DNA of 64,000 nucleotides from Acinetobacter sp. NIPH 2699 (GCF_022549355.1 NZ_JAKZGL010000011.1:1-64000), one strand, 5' to 3'. Shown: positions 15,988 to 27,308, counted from the first letter of the stretch. Translations and numbers: made by a program. Notes: generated by a model not told the origin, from the letters alone.

Positions 15988-16989
15988 ATGAACCAAGCAT
16001 CTAATCAACCATCCGCCTACGATTTAGACCTTATGGAGCAGGTTGCTACATGGTTGTTATTGCTAGAAAGTGAGACGTGTACTGAACAAGATCGGTTAGA
16101 TTTTATTGCATGGCAAAAACAAGATGTTCGACATGTAGAAATGCTGCAACAGATGCAGGGAACTTTTGAGCAATTCCAATCTCTAAGACAACATCATTCC
16201 ACACCTATACCGCACCAAATTATCGAACAGACCATTCAAACAGTACCTATTGATCGTTCTTTGAAAAAATATGGTTTTTATAGTTTTGCGTTTATTACAA
16301 TGCTTATGGCATTGCTTTGGTTTTTATTGCCCACAGAAAAATGGTTAGCTGATTCGCATAATTCTTATAATGTCTGGTCTCATCAGATGCTTCCTGATCA
16401 TTCTAAAATTAGTATAAGCGGTAAAACGAATTTTAATATTGATTTTGATGAACATCACCGAGTTATTAAATTAATGGATGGAAATATTCTGGTTGATGTT
16501 GCTCCAGATGCTAAACGTATTTTTTATATCAAAACAAAGTACGCAAATATTAAAGCACTCGGTACCCGATTTATTGTTCATCATTCTGATCGAGCGACAC
16601 TATTGACTATGTTGCATTCAACAACAGAAGTAGAAGCAATATCTATGAATGGTCAGAGACAAGTAGAGCATATTCATGCTGGGCAGCAGATTTTGATTGA
16701 TGATTCTGGTCTACATCAAATAAGATCAATATCCGCTGACTTATTTGAAGATTCATGGAATAAAAAGAAGTTGGTTGTTGATCTTATGCCATTGGATCAA
16801 GTCCTTAATATTCTTCAAAGTTATGAGCATAAAAATTTGAAATACAATCCAAAACAGTTAGACCAGATTCTGGTATCGGCGATCTTGCCACTTGATGAGG
16901 CAGGGCTTGACCTATTGCAGTTGAGTTTACCAATTGAGGTCAAAGAAAATCTATTCGGTCAAAAAGTGATAGAACCTGAACAAAAATAA
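15988..16989 (+). CDS. FecR-type sigma regulator
   Basis: This 333-residue protein has a cytoplasmic N-terminal domain (about 1-90, with the DUF4880-like W-x-L-L-x-S-E start), one membrane segment (FAFITMLMALLWFLLP, around residues 98-113) and a periplasmic FecR domain (MLPDHSKISISGKTNFNID; IKALGTRFIVH) ending in a domain of STN-interacting type. It should hold or activate the sigma factor encoded 9 nt upstream in response to the receptor at 17317. Confidence 0.92.
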   Translation: MNQASNQPSAYDLDLMEQVATWLLLLESETCTEQDRLDFIAWQKQDVRHVEMLQQMQGTFEQFQSLRQHHSTPIPHQIIEQTIQTVPIDRSLKKYGFYSFAFITMLMALLWFLLPTEKWLADSHNSYNVWSHQMLPDHSKISISGKTNFNIDFDEHHRVIKLMDGNILVDVAPDAKRIFYIKTKYANIKALGTRFIVHHSDRATLLTMLHSTTEVEAISMNGQRQVEHIHAGQQILIDDSGLHQIRSISADLFEDSWNKKKLVVDLMPLDQVLNILQSYEHKNLKYNPKQLDQILVSAILPLDEAGLDLLQLSLPIEVKENLFGQKVIEPEQK

Positions 16990-17205
16990 TATTTTTATTT
17001 CGCTTTTTGCCGATTCATTCGGCTTTTAGAGTGAATGAAAAATATATGAAATTATATTCTTCTTCGATTATCAGTAAATTATCGTCTTTTGTAGAAGTCG
17101 CTTTAGCAGATGAGGAATCAATCATATCGTTTGTTTTCGGAGGAAAACTGTATTTTTAGGACATTTTTCTACGCGCTGAGCGCCGATTAAAAAAATATTT
17201 AAAAT
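16990..17205. other. Intergenic region between fecR-like and receptor genes
   Basis: The 327-nt gap (16990-17316) holds the Fur-like box described next. A 37-codon frame from 17046 has no ribosome site and is not called. No terminator was seen after the fecR-like gene. Confidence 0.5.
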
Positions 17206-17224
17206 AATAATGATTATCATTTCG
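17206..17224. promoter_or_regulatory. Fur box upstream of the TonB-dependent receptor
   Basis: AATAATGATTATCATTTCG matches 15 of 19 positions of the palindromic Fur consensus. It lies 92 nt before the receptor start and implies iron repression independent of the sigma/FecR pair. Confidence 0.7.
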
Positions 17225-17316
17225 TAATTTTATTTCTCATACGTCTTATATACATCAAAAAGCTTTCAACAGTTATATCTAGTTGAAAAGGTCAGCCTTT
17301 TACTTGGAGATTTATT

Positions 17317-20235
17317 GTGGTTCAACCCATAACAGCACCCAAATACAGTTTTAAACCGATGGTCATGTGTATGCACATTGTATTTGGTTCGGCGCTTATG
17401 CTTCCTTCAGCTTTGACTTTTGCAGAAACGCTACCAGTGAATAGCTACAACATTTCTGCTGGTTCTCTTAATCAAGCGCTCAACCAGTTTGCGATACAGT
17501 CAAATATTGCTATTTCAATGGATGCTACATTGCTGTCACATCTTCAAAGTCAAGGATTGAAAGGACAATATAACCTTCAACAAGGATTTGAAACTTTACT
17601 TTCAGGTACAGAGTATCGTGCGGGAAAAACAACACACGGCTATGTCATATTGAAGCAAGACGTAAAACAAAATACCAAATTAAAAAATACTTCAAGTTCG
17701 ACTGCATCCGTTGTCCAACCCATAAATAATGCTGAAATAGGTCATCGTTTACCTATTTTCAAGTTAGCTAAGATTGAAATACAGGCGCAGGAACAACAAG
17801 GACTGAATCATATTTCAAGGAAAGAGCTAGACCGTTTTGCACCGATATCAACTGCGGATATGTTAAAAGGTCAAGCGAGTGTACAACTAGGTGACTCCCG
17901 TAATGGGGGAGCACTTGATGTCAATATTCGTGGTGTTCAAGGACAAAACCGTATCGCTGTTAGCGTGGATGGCGCACAGCAGTCGCTAGATGTATATCGC
18001 GGTTATGCTGGTATGCAAAACCGTAGTTATGTTGATCCTTTATTAATCGGAGGCGTCAATATTGAAAAAGGTCCATCAACCCAAGCTGGTGGTGCGATTG
18101 GTGGCACTGTTGCGATGACAACGCTTTCCGCTAATGACATTTTACAAGAGGGGAAAAAGGCTGGGTTTAGGTTGACTGGTACACTTACGGATAATGGTAA
18201 AAGACCTGTTGATCAGTCTCGACATAATGATAGTTCGATTTCTTTGAGTGTAGAACCATCAAAAAATCAGGGTGATTTATTTTCATCTTCTGCCCGATCT
18301 GGAAGTATAGCGGCTGCTTGGACAAGTGATAAAGTTGATTTAATTACAGCTTATGCTCAAAGGGTGCAAGGTAACTATTACTCAGGTAAGCATGGTCGTG
18401 ACCGTTATCGTGTTTATAACAAATATGGCGATGAACAAGACAGTGTGGCGAAAATGTATGGTGAAGAGGAAGAAGTACTGAACTCATCCTCTGATACTCG
18501 CTCTTTGTTATTAAAATCTATATTACGTCCATGGAAAGATCATAATATCACTTTAAGTTACATGAATGTACGTAGTGAGTTTGGCGATGTTATGCCTTCT
18601 GATATTTATCGTTATGGTATTGCAAATATCTACCAGTACCCTGTGAGCTCAAATCATATAAATACTTTTAGCTCAAGCTATACGTATAAACCTGAAGAAA
18701 ATGATGCCATTGATCTTCAAGCTCGGTTCTGGATGACCGATGCCAAGACGAATCAGTTAAGTGCTTCTTTTTTTGCGCCAGAGAGCCAAATTTTTCGTTC
18801 CGATCGTGCGTGGTCTCCACAGGAAAATAAGCGTTATGGCTTAGAGCTAAGTAATAATAGTCAGTTTGATACCAGTTGGGGGAATTGGGTCTTTAGTACC
18901 AAAGGTTCGGTTCAATATGAGCGGCTTAAACCACAATCAGATGTGGAAATTAGTCTTGCCGATCAACAACAAAATAAAGTGATGCGTGATGCAGAACGAA
19001 CTGGTTATGGTTTATCAATGAAACTCGACTATTATCCAACGGATCAGTTACATCTGTGGGCTGGTCTAAATTATGATCGAAGTCATACGACTGACTTCAA
19101 TAAGAAATATAGTCCAATTTATGAAAATCGCTTATTAAAATTTGTAAAGGTAGATGACCCAAATTCCAATGAAAATTTATATATGTATTGGTTTGCAGAT
19201 GAAAATGGTCAATTTGTGGATAAAACAGATCCTCGTAAAAATAATGCTATCGTTTTTACCAATACCAATAATCCATTAGATGGTAAGCATTTTAATGAAT
19301 ATGGTAAAAATGTTGAAACTACCGTTGAAGAAGAACAAACTTCTAGAGTGGTCACAGGTTTTAGCCATGCAAAATCATCTAATCAAAAAAGTAGTGATGG
19401 TCTGGCCCCAAGTTTGGGTATTGAATATAAACTTGTTAAGAATACCAATCTGTATGCAACTTACACCACTAAGCATCGTACTCCTTCATTATTAGAAACC
19501 AGTCTGGGAACTCATCAGGTCATGCCCGATGGTGATGGGTTAAAACCAGAATATTCTAAAAATTGGGAAGTGGGCGTTACTGTAGATCATCAAAATGGTT
19601 TGATCACCAAACTGAATTACTTCAATAATGATATTGATCAATTTATTACCCGTTATTATGATCCGAGAAGTTGGGGAATGATGTCTTTTAGTAATATTGA
19701 TCGCTTTAGGACACGAGGCATTGAGTTCCAGACCAAGTATGATCAAGGTGGTTTTTTTGCTGATCTCTCTGCTACATCCTATCTTAAAGTGGAATCTTGT
19801 GACGCCAAATTTGCCAAGCATTTAAGAGATATTGCAGATGAGTATACACAAACTAGAGATACGCCAAATTGTACCGATGGGAGTTTCATGGGATCTTATT
19901 TGAATACCCAAAATCCTCCAAAGTTTTCAACGAATCTTACCTTAGGTACGCGGTTATTGAACCAGAGCTTATCTTTGGGTAGTCGTTATAGCTATACTTC
20001 TGGACCAATGAGCACGTTAAATAAACCTTGGCAGACTGGTGCAACAACATCACAAATGAAATATGAGTCAGTTCATTTAATTGATTTATTTGCAGATTAT
20101 GAAATGAGTAAAAATGTGGTGGTTAATTTTTCAATGCAGAACTTAACGAATCGTTATTATTTAGATCCATTGGCCTTGAGCTATATGCCTGCACCAGGTC
20201 GTAGTATGAGCCTAGGTCTAAAAATAAAAATGTGA
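17317..20235 (+). CDS. TonB-dependent outer-membrane receptor with N-terminal signalling (STN) domain
   Basis: This 972-residue receptor has a signal peptide ending near LTFAE, a secretin/TonB short N-terminal domain (about residues 45-110; SAGSLNQALNQFAIQSNIAI), a plug (about 150-280; STADMLKGQASVQLGDSR, then GGALDVNIRGVQGQNR) and a long beta-barrel ending in SLGLKIKM. The body resembles the haem/haemoglobin/transferrin receptor group. The STN domain is what FecR-type proteins read. The start is GTG at 17317, with TTGGAGATTTATT before it. The ligand is probably a haem source or ferric siderophore and cannot be named. Confidence 0.93.
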   Translation: MVQPITAPKYSFKPMVMCMHIVFGSALMLPSALTFAETLPVNSYNISAGSLNQALNQFAIQSNIAISMDATLLSHLQSQGLKGQYNLQQGFETLLSGTEYRAGKTTHGYVILKQDVKQNTKLKNTSSSTASVVQPINNAEIGHRLPIFKLAKIEIQAQEQQGLNHISRKELDRFAPISTADMLKGQASVQLGDSRNGGALDVNIRGVQGQNRIAVSVDGAQQSLDVYRGYAGMQNRSYVDPLLIGGVNIEKGPSTQAGGAIGGTVAMTTLSANDILQEGKKAGFRLTGTLTDNGKRPVDQSRHNDSSISLSVEPSKNQGDLFSSSARSGSIAAAWTSDKVDLITAYAQRVQGNYYSGKHGRDRYRVYNKYGDEQDSVAKMYGEEEEVLNSSSDTRSLLLKSILRPWKDHNITLSYMNVRSEFGDVMPSDIYRYGIANIYQYPVSSNHINTFSSSYTYKPEENDAIDLQARFWMTDAKTNQLSASFFAPESQIFRSDRAWSPQENKRYGLELSNNSQFDTSWGNWVFSTKGSVQYERLKPQSDVEISLADQQQNKVMRDAERTGYGLSMKLDYYPTDQLHLWAGLNYDRSHTTDFNKKYSPIYENRLLKFVKVDDPNSNENLYMYWFADENGQFVDKTDPRKNNAIVFTNTNNPLDGKHFNEYGKNVETTVEEEQTSRVVTGFSHAKSSNQKSSDGLAPSLGIEYKLVKNTNLYATYTTKHRTPSLLETSLGTHQVMPDGDGLKPEYSKNWEVGVTVDHQNGLITKLNYFNNDIDQFITRYYDPRSWGMMSFSNIDRFRTRGIEFQTKYDQGGFFADLSATSYLKVESCDAKFAKHLRDIADEYTQTRDTPNCTDGSFMGSYLNTQNPPKFSTNLTLGTRLLNQSLSLGSRYSYTSGPMSTLNKPWQTGATTSQMKYESVHLIDLFADYEMSKNVVVNFSMQNLTNRYYLDPLALSYMPAPGRSMSLGLKIKM

Positions 20236-20296
20236 TGCTAGCGTTTGCTCAGATAGCAATTGATCAACCTGATAAAACTTATACTTTATAGCGTTT

Positions 20297-20324
20297 CGAA
20301 ATACCCAAATGGTTGGGTATTTCG
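20297..20324. repeat. Perfect inverted repeat after the receptor gene
   Basis: CGAAATACCCAA and TTGGGTATTTCG flank a 4-nt loop, 60 nt after the receptor stop. It is probably a stabilising hairpin or weak terminator for the receptor transcript. Confidence 0.65.
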
Positions 20325-20340
20325 ATTGTTACCAGAAACG

Positions 20341-20379
20341 ACAAGAAGCAAATATCGAGGCTTTGCTTCTTGTTTTTTT
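20341..20379. terminator. Convergent terminator between the receptor and purB
   Basis: ACAAGAAGCAAA pairs with TTTGCTTCTTGT and is followed by T7 on the plus strand. It sits between two converging genes and may serve both. Confidence 0.85.
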
Positions 20380-20383
20380 GAAC

Positions 20384-21781
<1,398 letters not shown>

Positions 21782-21863
21782 TTAAATTTAAGTCTCTCCT
21801 TATAGGAGAGATTTAGAGAGGGCACATAAAAGGCATAAAAAATAAATTCGTTGTAGCATCGGG

Positions 21864-22595
21864 TTAAACCACCTGATACTGCAAACGAGCGAGAGCTTGA
21901 ATATCATGCAACAACTTACGTTTGCTAAAAATCATACCCCACGAGCTGCCACCCAACTGTCGCCATAAGTGGGCAAGCTGTATGCCCGTAAAGAGGGATG
22001 CTCGAATACGATTGGTATGGTTCATATCTTTGAAGGCTTCAGCATTGCCACGAACTAAGATACGTGGATTAATTTGACCTGCAGTTTCAACATAAGTTTG
22101 CGCTAAACTGGCAATAACACTTGGGTGTAAGTAGTTATTATCGAAAAAGGACAACTGTTTTAAGATTTTTTGTTGCGCTTTTTCAATGATCTTTACATAT
22201 TCTGGATTGCTATAGACCTTCTTTTCTAATTGCAATAGTGCCATGGCATAAGACATTGGAAGCTTAGCATTGCCCAGTTTAGGAATTCTTGATTTAGGAG
22301 CAGTATTAAAAGGCTGGGTAATACAGCCTTCAAGTGTTTTTAAACCTAAAGAAATATCTGCGAGTTGATTAAAGAAATCGAGTGTTTGCGTTGCATTATT
22401 GGTGGCAGGACGAATATTCAAACTGGCTTTGATCAGTAATTCAAAATAAAAATTACCGCTGTCACCAATACTTTGTTGACCTGACATCGCCGTCATATGC
22501 GTAAGCTGAGTTGCCTGAAAGACCGCAGCCAATGCTAAAGCACGGTTTTGTCTAACATTCAACGCTTGAGTGGGCTGAAAGGGGAACTCCGCCAT
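21864..22595 (-). CDS. hflD: HflD-like lysogenisation regulator
   Basis: This 243-residue, mainly helical DUF489 protein ([47 protein letters not shown]) lies between mnmA and purB as in enterobacteria. E. coli HflD is a peripheral membrane protein of about 213 residues that sequesters lambda CII; its housekeeping role is unclear. It starts 18 nt after the mnmA stop, so it is operonic. Confidence 0.93.
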   Translation of the reverse strand: MAEFPFQPTQALNVRQNRALALAAVFQATQLTHMTAMSGQQSIGDSGNFYFELLIKASLNIRPATNNATQTLDFFNQLADISLGLKTLEGCITQPFNTAPKSRIPKLGNAKLPMSYAMALLQLEKKVYSNPEYVKIIEKAQQKILKQLSFFDNNYLHPSVIASLAQTYVETAGQINPRILVRGNAEAFKDMNHTNRIRASLFTGIQLAHLWRQLGGSSWGMIFSKRKLLHDIQALARLQYQVV

Positions 22596-22613
22596 GCTTC
22601 GCTTCCAATTTCC

Positions 22614-23747
22614 TTAAATAAAATCTGGTTGAGGTGCATTGGTATGGTGAATCACGCCACCACCTAAGCAGACCTCTCCTGAGTAAAACACCACACTTTG
22701 CCCAGGAGTAACGGCTCGTTGTGGCTCATCAAATACAACACGAATTCCATTTTCTGTATGTTCATCGTGATAAATTATACATGCTTGATCTGATTGACGA
22801 TAACGTGTTTTAGCAGTACATCGGAAACCTGTACTTGGAATTTCCTGTTCACCCGCAACCCAATCGATCGACTCGCTCCAAAGTTGTGTGCTTTGCATGA
22901 GTGGATGTTCATGTCCTTGTCCAATCACAAGTCGGTTATTGGCAATATCTTTATGTAATACGAACCATGCACCTTCTTGTGCACCTTTCATACCGCCAAT
23001 TCCAATCCCACCACGCTGACCCAGCGTATAGTACATTAAGCCGTGATGTTCACCAACTTCTTTACCATTGTCTAAAACAATTTTTCCAGCTTGAGCAGGA
23101 AGGTATTGTTTTAAGAAATCGCTAAAACGACGTTCACCAATAAAACAGATGCCTGTTGAGTCTTTTTTCTTTGCAGTTGCCAAATCGAGTTCTTCAGCGA
23201 TTTTACGAACTTGAGGTTTTTCAATTTCGCCAACAGGGAACAAGGTCTTATTGATTTCACGACCATGAACTGCATGCAGGAAATAAGTCTGATCTTTATT
23301 GTTATCTACACCACGTAATAATGGTGCGTAAGTTTCACCACGTGAATTTTGTGTGCTTGTACCACGACGTGCGTAGTGGCCAGTCGCAATAAAATCTGCG
23401 CCCAATGTCATGGCATGGTCAAGGAAGGCGCGGAATTTAATTTCTTTATTACATAGAATATCTGGATTTGGTGTACGACCCGCAGCGTATTCAGCCAAGA
23501 AATGCTCAAATACACGATCCCAATACTCCATTGCAAAATTTGCAGTATGTAGCTTGATGCCAATTTTATCTGCAACAGCTTGTGCATCAGCTAAGTCTTC
23601 CAGCGCTGTGCAATATTCCGTACCGTCATCTTCTTCCCAGTTCTTCATGAAAAGACCTTCAACTTGATATCCTTGTTGAAGTAAAAGTGCGGCAGAAACA
23701 GAGGAATCTACACCACCAGACATACCGACGATGACACGTTGTTGCAT
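22614..23747 (-). CDS. mnmA: tRNA-specific 2-thiouridylase
   Basis: This 377-residue enzyme has an ATP-pyrophosphatase loop ([14 protein letters not shown]) and the two catalytic cysteines in the usual contexts ([23 protein letters not shown]). It puts sulphur on U34 of Lys, Glu and Gln tRNAs. The length is normal. It starts 4 nt after the NUDIX gene and is followed by hflD. Confidence 0.98.
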   Translation of the reverse strand: MQQRVIVGMSGGVDSSVSAALLLQQGYQVEGLFMKNWEEDDGTEYCTALEDLADAQAVADKIGIKLHTANFAMEYWDRVFEHFLAEYAAGRTPNPDILCNKEIKFRAFLDHAMTLGADFIATGHYARRGTSTQNSRGETYAPLLRGVDNNKDQTYFLHAVHGREINKTLFPVGEIEKPQVRKIAEELDLATAKKKDSTGICFIGERRFSDFLKQYLPAQAGKIVLDNGKEVGEHHGLMYYTLGQRGGIGIGGMKGAQEGAWFVLHKDIANNRLVIGQGHEHPLMQSTQLWSESIDWVAGEQEIPSTGFRCTAKTRYRQSDQACIIYHDEHTENGIRVVFDEPQRAVTPGQSVVFYSGEVCLGGGVIHHTNAPQPDFI

Positions 23748-23751
23748 CTAA

Positions 23752-24252
23752 TTAAGCATCCAAATGAGAAGTGAATGAGGGAGAGAAAGGGTGCTCGTAA
23801 ATAAGCGATAAAGGATATTTCTTGCCAGCAAGGGCATCTTCAACAGCTTTTAAAACCAATGGACTGCGTGCACGTGCTGATTCTTGTAGTTCATCCACAT
23901 TCATCCATACTGCAGCAACGATACCTGTATCGAGTTGCGCATTTTCTTCAACTGATGTGACATGTGCCAAGAAGCAAAAACGGTAGTACGTGCGATCTGG
24001 GAACATCGGTGGAGTATAGGTATAGATACCGAGCAGATGATCAATTTCAACATGATGACCTGTTTCTTCTAAGGTCTCACGGATCGCTGCTTCAACAATG
24101 GTTTCATCACATTCAACATGACCAGCAGGTTGATTAAACACGGTATGCGCAAAGCCATCGCTGTGTTCCTCGACAAACAGAAAACGTCCGTCTTTTTCGA
24201 CTACAGTAGCGACTGTGACATGAGGTGTCCAAGCGGTCATAGAAAGCGCCAT
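23752..24252 (-). CDS. nudJ: NUDIX hydrolase, NudJ-like
   Basis: This 166-residue protein has a complete NUDIX box, G-HVECD-E-TIVEAAI-RETLEETG. NudJ of E. coli hydrolyses nucleoside diphosphates and thiamine-pyrimidine pyrophosphate, and its gene is likewise next to mnmA. An alternative start at 24240 (MTAWTPH) is possible. It heads the operon with mnmA, hflD and purB. Confidence 0.9.
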   Translation of the reverse strand: MALSMTAWTPHVTVATVVEKDGRFLFVEEHSDGFAHTVFNQPAGHVECDETIVEAAIRETLEETGHHVEIDHLLGIYTYTPPMFPDRTYYRFCFLAHVTSVEENAQLDTGIVAAVWMNVDELQESARARSPLVLKAVEDALAGKKYPLSLIYEHPFSPSFTSHLDA

Positions 24253-24307
24253 GATTTTAAAAAACGTATTCTACAAAATTTAGGTGTTTTTGGCTATGGT
24301 GATGTTT

Positions 24308-24724
24308 TTATTTGGGTACAATGATTTCAGGTCGAATTTTAAGTTTCGCAGCTTTCCGTGAAAATTTCTTATCATCAAATGAATAGATTTTTTCACATGT
24401 GGAATAACTTGTTAAATGTATCGCATCGGCAAAATCCAGACCATTTTCATAATATTTTAAGGCTTGTTTTATATTTACTTCATCTTCAACTTTGATATGG
24501 TTTAAGTTCGATAAATGTTCAAACACACTGGAGATTTGTTGACGATTAAATTGGTAAAACCCACGCATTACCCATTCAAACTCTAATAATACTGTTTTTG
24601 CAACGTATAGTTTTTCAGTTGATTCAATGATGTCTTTTGCCAGTAAACGCTGCTTTTGAGCTTCATTATCTGATTGATCTTCTATGTAGTAGCGAGCGAG
24701 AATATTGGTATCTAAGCCAATCAT
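24308..24724 (-). CDS. PIN-domain ribonuclease toxin, VapC-type
   Basis: This 138-residue PIN protein has the acidic set D5 (MIGLDTNIL), E-x-x-W (LLEFEWVMRGF), D (GLDFADAIHL) and a final SFDDKKF. VapC-type toxins cut tRNA or rRNA when free of the antitoxin. Its ATG overlaps the stop of the upstream small gene by 4 nt, typical for such pairs. Confidence 0.88.
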   Translation of the reverse strand: MIGLDTNILARYYIEDQSDNEAQKQRLLAKDIIESTEKLYVAKTVLLEFEWVMRGFYQFNRQQISSVFEHLSNLNHIKVEDEVNIKQALKYYENGLDFADAIHLTSYSTCEKIYSFDDKKFSRKAAKLKIRPEIIVPK

Positions 24725-24930
24725 TTTGATAACAGACTCGCAACATCAAAATCTACAGGAACAGGTGTTTTATTCGATTTGAGCATACCGAAACCAGTAG
24801 TTGATTTATTTTCATTTTTTGCTTGTATTGCTTGCTCTAATAATTTTGCTAATTGCTCAGATTCAAGCAAACCTGCTTGTTTTGCTTTTTTAACGAGCTC
24901 ATCAGGTAAATGGATGGTTAAAGATGTCAT
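24721..24930 (-). CDS. Antitoxin partner of the PIN toxin
   Basis: This 69-residue protein has a ribbon-helix-helix-like start (MTSLTIHLPDELVKKAKQAG) and a flexible tail, as in VapB-type antitoxins. The ATG at 24930 is preferred over a TTG at 24948 because the family motif starts there and a GTGGGG stretch precedes it. It overlaps the toxin gene by 4 nt. Confidence 0.85.
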   Translation of the reverse strand: MTSLTIHLPDELVKKAKQAGLLESEQLAKLLEQAIQAKNENKSTTGFGMLKSNKTPVPVDFDVASLLSK

Positions 24931-25003
24931 AGCGCACCCCACGGTCAATTTTATAAGAATCGTTGCTTATTTGATCATAGCATAATTGGCACTATTAGGA
25001 TGA

Positions 25004-25534
25004 TTAACTCTTATAATTATCCTTCACTTTCACGTAATTCTGCGCTGAATAAGGTAAGAATGCTTTTTCTTTATCCGTGAGGGGACGCACTTGTTGAACT
25101 GGACTGCCCACATAGAGATAGCCACTTTTTAAGACTTTACGTGGTGGAACAAGACTACCAGCACCGATCATTACATCATCTTCAATAATCACATCATCTA
25201 ACACCACGGTATTGATGCCAATCAGTACACGATTACCAATGGTACAACCGTGCAAAGTCACATGATGTCCAACAGTTACATCTTCACCAATCACTAAAGG
25301 TGAACCATTTGGTTTAGATTGATTTTTATGGCTGACATGTAACATACAATGGTCTTGAACATTACTATTTTTGCCAATCTGAATTGAATTGACATCACCA
25401 CGAATCACCGCAAATGGCCAGACTGAAACATTCTCAGCTAATTTTACATCGCCAATGACTATGGACATCTCATCAATATAGCAACTTGAATCAATTTCAG
25501 GATGATGGTCTAAATAAGAGCGAATGTTCTTGGT
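25004..25534 (-). CDS. Gamma-carbonic-anhydrase-type hexapeptide-repeat protein
   Basis: This left-handed beta-helix protein shows imperfect hexapeptide repeats (VIGDVKLAENVSVWPFAVIR; VIGEDVTVGHHVTL; GNRVLIGINTVVLDDVIIED) and the three histidines of gamma carbonic anhydrases (DHCMLHV, GHH). Homologues such as YrdA bind zinc, often with weak activity. An open frame extends up to 25585, but that would start inside the terminator of the upstream gene; ATG at 25534 (MTKNIRSYLD) fits homologues best, with 25552 as the alternative. Confidence 0.88.
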   Translation of the reverse strand, partial: TKNIRSYLDHHPEIDSSCYIDEMSIVIGDVKLAENVSVWPFAVIRGDVNSIQIGKNSNVQDHCMLHVSHKNQSKPNGSPLVIGEDVTVGHHVTLHGCTIGNRVLIGINTVVLDDVIIEDDVMIGAGSLVPPRKVLKSGYLYVGSPVQQVRPLTDKEKAFLPYSAQNYVKVKDNYKS

Positions 25535-25574
25535 CATAAATGGTATCAACATAAAAGATAGCGGAATTATAAAA

Positions 25575-25611
25575 TCAAAAAGCACTCAGACTGAATAGCC
25601 AGAGTGCTTAA
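25575..25611 (-). terminator. Terminator downstream of the D,D-carboxypeptidase gene
   Basis: AAGCACTC / GAGTGCTT stem; read on the minus strand it is followed by TTTTTGATTTT. It ends the dacC-type transcript and overlaps the over-extended start of the carbonic-anhydrase-like frame. Confidence 0.8.
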
Positions 25612-25634
25612 TTCACTTATTCAAAAATTAGAAT

Positions 25635-26783
25635 TTAGAATAAGTTACCAAAGAATAATTTAATATGATCAATCATACGCGCAAAGAAACCAGCTTCTTC
25701 AATTGGTTTTAATGCAACAAGTGGTTTTTCAGCAATAACTTTACCATCAAGACTAGCAACCAATTTTCCAATCACTTGACCCTGTGCCAAAGGTGCATTG
25801 AGTTGCGGTTGTACCACAAGCTGAGTTTTGATTTTATCAGCCTGACCCTTCGGCATGGTGACATTGAAGTTTTCAGCTAAGCCAATTTGAACATCATCTT
25901 CTTTACCAAACCAAACTTTGGCTTTCGCAATTGCTTGATTAGCAGGTTGCACATTTGCTGTTTCAAAATTTGAGAAGCCCCAAGCGAGGAGTGCACGAGT
26001 TTGATTGGCACGTTCATTCATACTTGGTGTGCCGAAGATCACTGAAATCAAACGCATTGGACCACGTTTACTTGAAGTTGTTAAACAGAATCCAGCTTCA
26101 TTGGTATGACCTGTTTTTAAACCATCAACACTTGGGTCGGTGTAAAGCAGTGCATTACGATTCCCTTGTTTAATGCCATTAAAGGTAAATTCTTTTTCTG
26201 AATATATCGGATAGTATTTTGAGCTGTCCTTGATGATATGTTGTGCCAAGATCGCCATATCTTTTGCAGTCGAATAATGACCCTCAGCAGGCATACCTGT
26301 TGAGTTAATAAAGTGAGTATTGGTCATACCAAGACGTTTCGCTTCTTGGTTCATCATATGCGCAAATGTACCTTCATTGCCTGCGATATGCTCAGCCATT
26401 GCTTTTGATGCATCGTTACCAGATTGAACAATGATGCCTCGCAGCATTTCAAGCACAGTTGCAGAACCATTTAATGGAACATACATACACGATTCAGCAC
26501 TACTCCCACGACACCATGCCGATTCGTTCATGCGAACTTGTTCTTCTTCGGTCAGTTTACCTTGTAATAATTTCTGTTCAATGATGAAGCTGGTCATCAT
26601 TTTGGTCATTGAGGCTGGCGCAAGTTTTTCATTTTCATTTTTTGCAGCGAGAATCTGACCTGTTTCATAATCCATTAATACATAGGATTTATTATTTAAT
26701 TCTGGTGGAGCAGATAGGACAGTTGCTGCATATGAAAAGCTTGGCAAAAGTAGTAATGCAGCAAGAGCGCTTTTTCTAGTCAT
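25635..26783 (-). CDS. dacC: D-alanyl-D-alanine carboxypeptidase (PBP5/6 type)
   Basis: This roughly 382-residue low-molecular-weight penicillin-binding protein starts with a signal peptide (MTRKSALAALLLLPSFSYAA). It carries the three active-site motifs S-M-T-K (APASMTKMM), S-G-N (VQSGNDAS) and K-T-G (GLKTGHT), then a PBP5 C-terminal domain and an amphipathic tail (FFARMIDHIKLFFGNLF) that anchors such proteins to the inner membrane. It trims pentapeptide side chains in the periplasm. The upstream frame to 26843 is leader; the start at 26783 puts the signal peptide first. Confidence 0.95.
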   Translation of the reverse strand: MTRKSALAALLLLPSFSYAATVLSAPPELNNKSYVLMDYETGQILAAKNENEKLAPASMTKMMTSFIIEQKLLQGKLTEEEQVRMNESAWCRGSSAESCMYVPLNGSATVLEMLRGIIVQSGNDASKAMAEHIAGNEGTFAHMMNQEAKRLGMTNTHFINSTGMPAEGHYSTAKDMAILAQHIIKDSSKYYPIYSEKEFTFNGIKQGNRNALLYTDPSVDGLKTGHTNEAGFCLTTSSKRGPMRLISVIFGTPSMNERANQTRALLAWGFSNFETANVQPANQAIAKAKVWFGKEDDVQIGLAENFNVTMPKGQADKIKTQLVVQPQLNAPLAQGQVIGKLVASLDGKVIAEKPLVALKPIEEAGFFARMIDHIKLFFGNLF

Positions 26784-26841
26784 TCTAGGTGGTTCCAATA
26801 TCTTGTATGGTACGGATGAGCCTAGCATTTTAGGACAAAGC

Positions 26842-26875
26842 AAAGCCGACTTCTATGGGGGAAGTCGGCTTTTTC
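26842..26875. terminator. Terminator-like hairpin upstream of the carboxypeptidase gene
   Basis: AAAGCCGACTTC pairs with GAAGTCGGCTTT across a short loop, with T-rich sequence on either strand. It probably separates the secreted-protein gene (stop at 26928) from the carboxypeptidase gene. Confidence 0.75.
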
Positions 26876-26927
26876 ATACAGTATTGTAACTAATACATAT
26901 CGGATACGTTCTTGTGGTTATTTTGAA

Positions 26928-27308
26928 TTAATAATTTCGAACATCTTCGCAAATTTGACGATTCTTTTCATCAGCGGCAGCTTTGGCATCTTTGCGAGCT
27001 TCGACGAGGAATTTTTGGAAATCTTTGGCTTTTGCACGTTTATTGAGAACATCAACGGCTTTGGATTCTTTAGGTAAATGCTCTTTTACCAAGCGTTCGT
27101 AGCCTTGAGTAAACTTCTTATCTTCGTCAATTAAAGTTGGGCAAATTTCAGAAAGCACATAAATTGCAGCTAACTCTTCTTGCGTTGTTGTTTGCGACAA
27201 CGGCGTTACTTCAATGTTTTCTGACTCTGCTGCATATGCGGTTGGTGTTAAAGCACTCGAGGCAATAAGCAATGATAAACCTAGTGTTTTAAAAACATTT
27301 TTCTTCAT
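26928..27308 (-). CDS. Small secreted protein, paralogue A
   Basis: This 126-residue protein has a signal peptide (MKKNVFKTLGLSLLIASSAL, cleavage after AYAA). The mature helical part has two cysteines (SEICPTLI and QICEDV) separated by about 60 residues, probably one disulphide. It shares its pattern (E-x-C-P-x-L-I; F-x-x-x-L-x-x-A-R-x-x-A-K; C-x-D-V) with the next gene. I do not recognise a function. A periplasmic location is inferred. Confidence 0.8.
   Translation of the reverse strand: MKKNVFKTLGLSLLIASSALTPTAYAAESENIEVTPLSQTTTQEELAAIYVLSEICPTLIDEDKKFTQGYERLVKEHLPKESKAVDVLNKRAKAKDFQKFLVEARKDAKAAADEKNRQICEDVRNY

Noticed and set aside
17046..17159. 37-codon frame MKLYSSSIISKLSSFVEVAL... before the TonB receptor
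   Set aside because: No ribosome site and no hydrophobic or domain character; the region is better explained as a promoter with a Fur box.
24308..24930. PIN toxin-antitoxin pair as a defence novelty
   Set aside because: Ordinary VapBC-type organisation in a housekeeping region; described as features only.
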